Below are positions 20,436 to 23,666 of a stretch of 23,666 nucleotides of DNA, piece by piece. The stretch spans positions 1-23,666 of the forward strand of contig JAPFFF010000397.1 of assembly GCA_039105265.1 (NCBI GenBank). Reading direction: 5' to 3'. The stretch comes from Tritrichomonas musculus. Taxonomy: Eukaryota > Parabasalia > Tritrichomonadida > Tritrichomonadidae. The position numbers and the translations under genes were made by a program. Within the stretch, counting starts at the first letter, position 1. The number at the start of each line of letters is the position of its first letter. A model generated the notes under the pieces. It saw only the letters and a list, made by a program, of their open reading frames with translations, was not told the DNA's origin and made no database searches.

Positions 20436-22007
20436 AACTCTGTTCATTTGTGAGAAACGTTTGAATAAGAATAACTGAGATTAAGCTTTAATTTTTACTG
20501 ATTTTACTTAATTTCGAAATCGTTTTTAATTATCTTACAAAAGTGTTTGAGATTTGTGTTTTATTTAACTCTGTTCATTTGTGAGAAACGTTTGAATAAG
20601 AATAACTGAGATTAAGCTTTAATTTTTACTGATTTTACTTAATTTCGAAATCGTTTTTAATTATCTTACAAAAGTGTTTGAGATTTGTGTTTTATTTAAC
20701 TCTGTTCATTTGTGAGAAACGTTTGAATAAGAATAACTGAGATTAAGCTTTAATTTTTACTGATTTTACTTAATTTCGAAATCGTTTTCAATTATCTTAC
20801 AAAAGTGTTTGAGATTTATGTTTTATTTAACTCTGTTCACTTGTGAGAAACGTTTGAATAAGAATAACTGAGATTAAGCTTTAATTTTTACTGATTTTAC
20901 TTAATTTCGAAATCGTTTTTAATTATCTTACAAAAGTGTTTGAGATTTGTGTTTTATTTAACTCTGTTCACTTGTGAGAAACGTTTGAATAAGAATAACT
21001 GAGATTAAGCTTTAATTTTTACTGATTTTACTTAATTTCGAAATCGTTTTTAATTATCTTACAAAAGTGTTTGAGATTTGTGTTTTATTTAACTCTGTTC
21101 ATTTGTGAGAAACGTTTGAATAGGAATAATTGAGATTAAGCTTTAATTTTTACTGATTTTACTTAATTTCGAAATCGTTTATAATTATCTTACAAAAGTG
21201 TTTGAGATTTGTGTTTTATTTAACTCTGTTCATTTGTGAGAAATGTTAGATTAAGAATAACTGAGATTAAGCTTTAATTTTTACTGATTTTACTTAATTT
21301 CGAAATCGTTTATAATTATCTTACAAAAGTGTTTGAGATTTGTGTTTTATTTAACTCTGTTCATTTGTGAGAAATGTTAGATTAAGAATAACTGAGATTA
21401 AGCTTTAATTTTTACTGATTTTACTTAATTTCGAAATCGTTTTTAATTATCTTACAAAAGTGTTTGAGATTTGTGTTTTATTTAACTCTGTTCACTTGTG
21501 AGAAATGTTAGATTAAGAATAACTGAGATTAAGCTTTAATTTTTACTGATTTTACTTAATTTCGAAATCGTTTTTAATTATCTTACAAAAGTGTTTGAGA
21601 TTTGTGTTTTATTTAACTCTGTTCATTTGTGAGAAATGTTAGATTAAGAATAACTGAGATTAAGCTTTAATTTTTACTGATTTTACTTAATTTCGAAATC
21701 GTTTTTAATTATCTTACAAAAGTGTTTGAGATTTGTGTTTTATTTAACTCTGTTCACTTGTGAGAAACGTTTGAATAAGAATAATTGATATTGCGATTTA
21801 ATCTTTATTGATTTTACTTAATTTCGAAATCGTTTTTAATTATCTTACAAAAGTGTTTGAGATTTGTGTTTTATTTAACTCTGTTCATTTGTGAGAAACG
21901 TTTGAATAAGAATAATTGATATTGCGCTTTAATTTTTACTGATTTTACTTAATTTCGAAATCGTTTTTAATTATCTTACAAAAGTGTTTGAGATTTGTGT
22001 TTTATTT
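20436..22007 (+). repeat. 12-monomer higher-order repeat, copy 3 (1572 bp)
   Basis: Monomers 157-168 follow copy 2 directly, head to tail: H, H, H(C92, A121), H(C12), H(C12), G(T40, A91), M(A91), M, M(C12), M, K2, K1. About two mismatches in 1572 bp against copy 2 and two against copy 1 make this the most homogeneous large repeat in the window, while its own twelve monomers differ from each other by up to about 10%. High identity between multi-unit blocks but not between neighbouring units is the defining sign of a higher-order repeat. Confidence 0.88.
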
Positions 22008-23055
22008 AACTCTGTTCATTTGTGAGAAACGTTTGAATAAGAATAACTGAGATTAAGCTTTAATTTTTACTGATTTTACTTAATTTCGAAATCGTTTTTA
22101 ATTATCTTACAAAAGTGTTTGAGATTTATGTTTTATTTAACTCTGTTCACTTGTGAGAAACGTTTGAATAAGAATAACTGAGATTAAGCTTTAATTTTTA
22201 CTGATTTTACTTAATTTCGAAATCGTTTTTAATTATCTTACAAAAGTGTTTGAGATTTGTGTTTTATTTAACTCTGTTCACTTGTGAGAAACGTTTGAAT
22301 AAGAATAACTGAGATTAAGCTTTAATTTTTACTGATTTTACTTAATTTCGAAATCGTTTTTAATTATCTTACAAAAGTGTTTGAGATTTGTGTTTTATTT
22401 AACTCTGTTCATTTGTGAGAAACGTTTGAATAGGAATAATTGAGATTAAGCTTTAATTTTTACTGATTTTACTTAATTTCGAAATCGTTTATAATTATCT
22501 TACAAAAGTGTTTGAGATTTGTGTTTTATTTAACTCTGTTCATTTGTGAGAAATGTTAGATTAAGAATAACTGAGATTAAGCTTTAATTTTTACTGATTT
22601 TACTTAATTTCGAAATCGTTTATAATTATCTTACAAAAGTGTTTGAGATTTGTGTTTTATTTAACTCTGTTCATTTGTGAGAAATGTTAGATTAAGAATA
22701 ACTGAGATTAAGCTTTAATTTTTACTGATTTTACTTAATTTCGAAATCGTTTTTAATTATCTTACAAAAGTGTTTGAGATTTGTGTTTTATTTAACTCTG
22801 TTCACTTGTGAGAAACGTTTGAATAAGAATAATTGATATTGCGATTTAATCTTTATTGATTTTACTTAATTTCGAAATCGTTTTTAATTATCTTACAAAA
22901 GTGTTTGAGATTTGTGTTTTATTTAACTCTGTTCATTTGTGAGAAACGTTTGAATAAGAATAATTGATATTGCGCTTTAATTTTTACTGATTTTACTTAA
23001 TTTCGAAATCGTTTTTAATTATCTTACAAAAGTGTTTGAGATTTGTGTTTTATTT
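22008..23055 (+). repeat. 8-monomer derivative of the 12-mer (1048 bp)
   Basis: Monomers 169-176 are H(T92, A121), H(C12), H(C12), G, M(A91), M, K2, K1. This is the preceding 12-mer minus two units at the start and two M units in the middle. The first unit (22008-22138) looks hybrid: its T92 is that of the first or second 12-mer unit, while its A121 is that of the third. One crossover between monomer positions 92 and 121 would remove exactly two units and leave this hybrid. Confidence 0.8.
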
Positions 23056-23666
23056 AACTCTGTTCATTTGTGAGAAACGTTTGAATAAGAATAACTGAGA
23101 TTAAGCTTTAATTTTTACTGATTTTACTTAATTTCGAAATCGTTTTTAATTATCTTACAAAAGTGTTTGAGATTTGTGTTTTATTTAACTCTGTTCATTT
23201 GTGAGAAACGTTTGAATAAGAATAACTGAGATTAAGCTTTAATTTTTACTGATTTTACTTAATTTCGAAATCGTTTTTAATTATCTTACAAAAGTGTTTG
23301 AGATTTGTGTTTTATTTAACTCTGTTCATTTGTGAGAAATGTTAGATTAAGAATAATTGAGAATAAGCTTTAATTTTTACTGATTTTACTTAATTTCGAA
23401 ATCGTTTATAATTATCTTACAAAAGTGTTTGAGATTTATGTTTTATTTAACTCTGTTCATTTGTGAGAAACGTTTGAATAAGAATAATTGATATTGCGAT
23501 TTAATCTTTATTGATTTTACTTAATTTCGAAATCGTTTTTAATTATCTTACAAAAGTGTTTGAGATTTGTGTTTTATTTAACTCTGTTCACTTGTGAGAA
23601 ACGTTTGAATAAGAATAATTGATATTGCGATTTAATCTTTATTGATTTTACTTAATTTCGAAATCG
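23056..23666 (+). repeat. five-monomer block ending in K2-K2, copy 2, cut by window end
   Basis: Monomers 177-181 are H, H, M(T40, A46, A91, A121), K2(T12), K2(C12), matching 13362-14016 at a lag of 74 units. The last monomer stops at its position 87, right after CGAAATCG, because the window ends. Nothing indicates an array edge: the final monomer is as intact as the others. Confidence 0.8.

Larger units (their letters stand above)
1..23666 (+). repeat. 131-bp satellite DNA array, about 180.7 monomers, no edges in window
   Basis: Every stretch of the window is a copy of one AT-rich unit, recognisable by AACTCTGTTC at its start, HindIII-type AAGCTT near position 48, ATTTCGAAAT at 76-85 and GTGTTTTATTT at its end. 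Monomer starts fall at 1, 132, 263, 394 and so on, and the last is at 23580. 180 complete units of 131 bp minus one base, plus 87 bp, account for all 23666 bases. There is no inversion and no foreign insertion. Copies are roughly 90-100% identical, and the variants recur in ordered series, giving higher-order repeats. Arrays of this kind are usually centromeric or pericentromeric heterochromatin; that role is inferred, not shown. I do not recognise the family from memory. Since 131 is not a multiple of three and each unit has stops in all six frames, it cannot encode a protein. Confidence 0.98.

Noticed and set aside
1-23666. Protein-coding gene or long ORF
   Set aside because: Each monomer has forward stops at positions 16, 31, 41 and 54 (all three frames) and reverse-strand stops (TTA at 46, 53 and 60), so no frame stays open much beyond one monomer length. 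The unit length of 131 also shifts frame at every repeat.
1-23666. CRISPR array
   Set aside because: The repeated unit is 131 bp with no unique spacers. What varies is scattered single bases within the unit, not whole spacer segments.
1-23666. Prokaryotic iteron origin or phage/plasmid repeat region
   Set aside because: Unit size, copy number above 180 and ordered higher-order structure are unlike iterons and typical of eukaryotic satellites. There is no rep-like gene or DnaA-box cluster.
1-23666. Telomeric or rDNA spacer repeats
   Set aside because: There is no short G-rich telomere motif and no rRNA gene sequence. The unit is long, AT-rich and uninterrupted.

Overview
The whole window is one uninterrupted head-to-tail satellite DNA array. 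The monomer is 131 bp. Taking base 1 as monomer position 1, I count 180 complete monomers and an 87-bp partial monomer at the right end (monomer 181, from 23580). All are on the same strand and in one phase. The only net length change is one T lost in monomer 82 (10612-10741), so monomer k starts at 1+131(k-1) up to k=82 and one base earlier after that. Neither array edge is inside the window. I see no gene, RNA gene, transposon, CRISPR array or unique sequence. Each monomer carries stop codons in all six frames, so no sizeable ORF can exist.

Organism: a long, homogeneous, ordered satellite like this is typical of eukaryotic centromeric or pericentromeric heterochromatin. The consensus monomer is about 24% G+C (60 T, 40 A, 19 G, 12 C on the given strand). 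I do not recognise the family and cannot name the species. The CpGs at monomer positions 80-81 and 86-87 look unchanged in all copies, which mildly favours a lineage or locus without heavy CpG methylation. Centromere function is inference only.

Monomer classes (positions within the monomer): H has C23, T27, A30 (about 100 copies, including the K units below); N has T23, A27, A30 (about 15); M has T23, A27, T30 (about 59); G is H plus G33 (7). K is H with T40, T44, G48, C49 (23 copies). K1 keeps C51 (13 copies); K2 adds A51, C58, T63 (10 copies). Further scattered variants are C/T12, C/T40, T/A91, T/C92, C/T103 and G/A121. Positions 64-90, 104-120 and the junction 122-131 plus 1-9 are nearly invariant. 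Monomers differ by 0 to about 13 bases (roughly 90-100% identity).

Layout: 1-3406 is a mixed-order segment; 3407-6157 holds two copies of an 11-monomer higher-order repeat (1441 bp); 6158-8908 is a segment re-using the order of 1049-2358 and leading into the 12-mer type; 8778-10741 shares order with 263-1048 and 16768-17815; 10873-12444 is a first 12-monomer higher-order repeat (1572 bp), followed by a 6-monomer remnant and a block ending in paired K2 monomers (to 14016); 14017-18732 is an M-rich segment with a 9-monomer duplication; 18864-22007 has two adjacent 12-mer copies, then an 8-mer derivative (22008-23055) and a second copy of the K2-pair block, which runs off the right end. The pattern is that expected from unequal exchange and block duplication acting on whole numbers of monomers. 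The assignments were made by eye from diagnostic bases, so a dot-plot should confirm exact counts.
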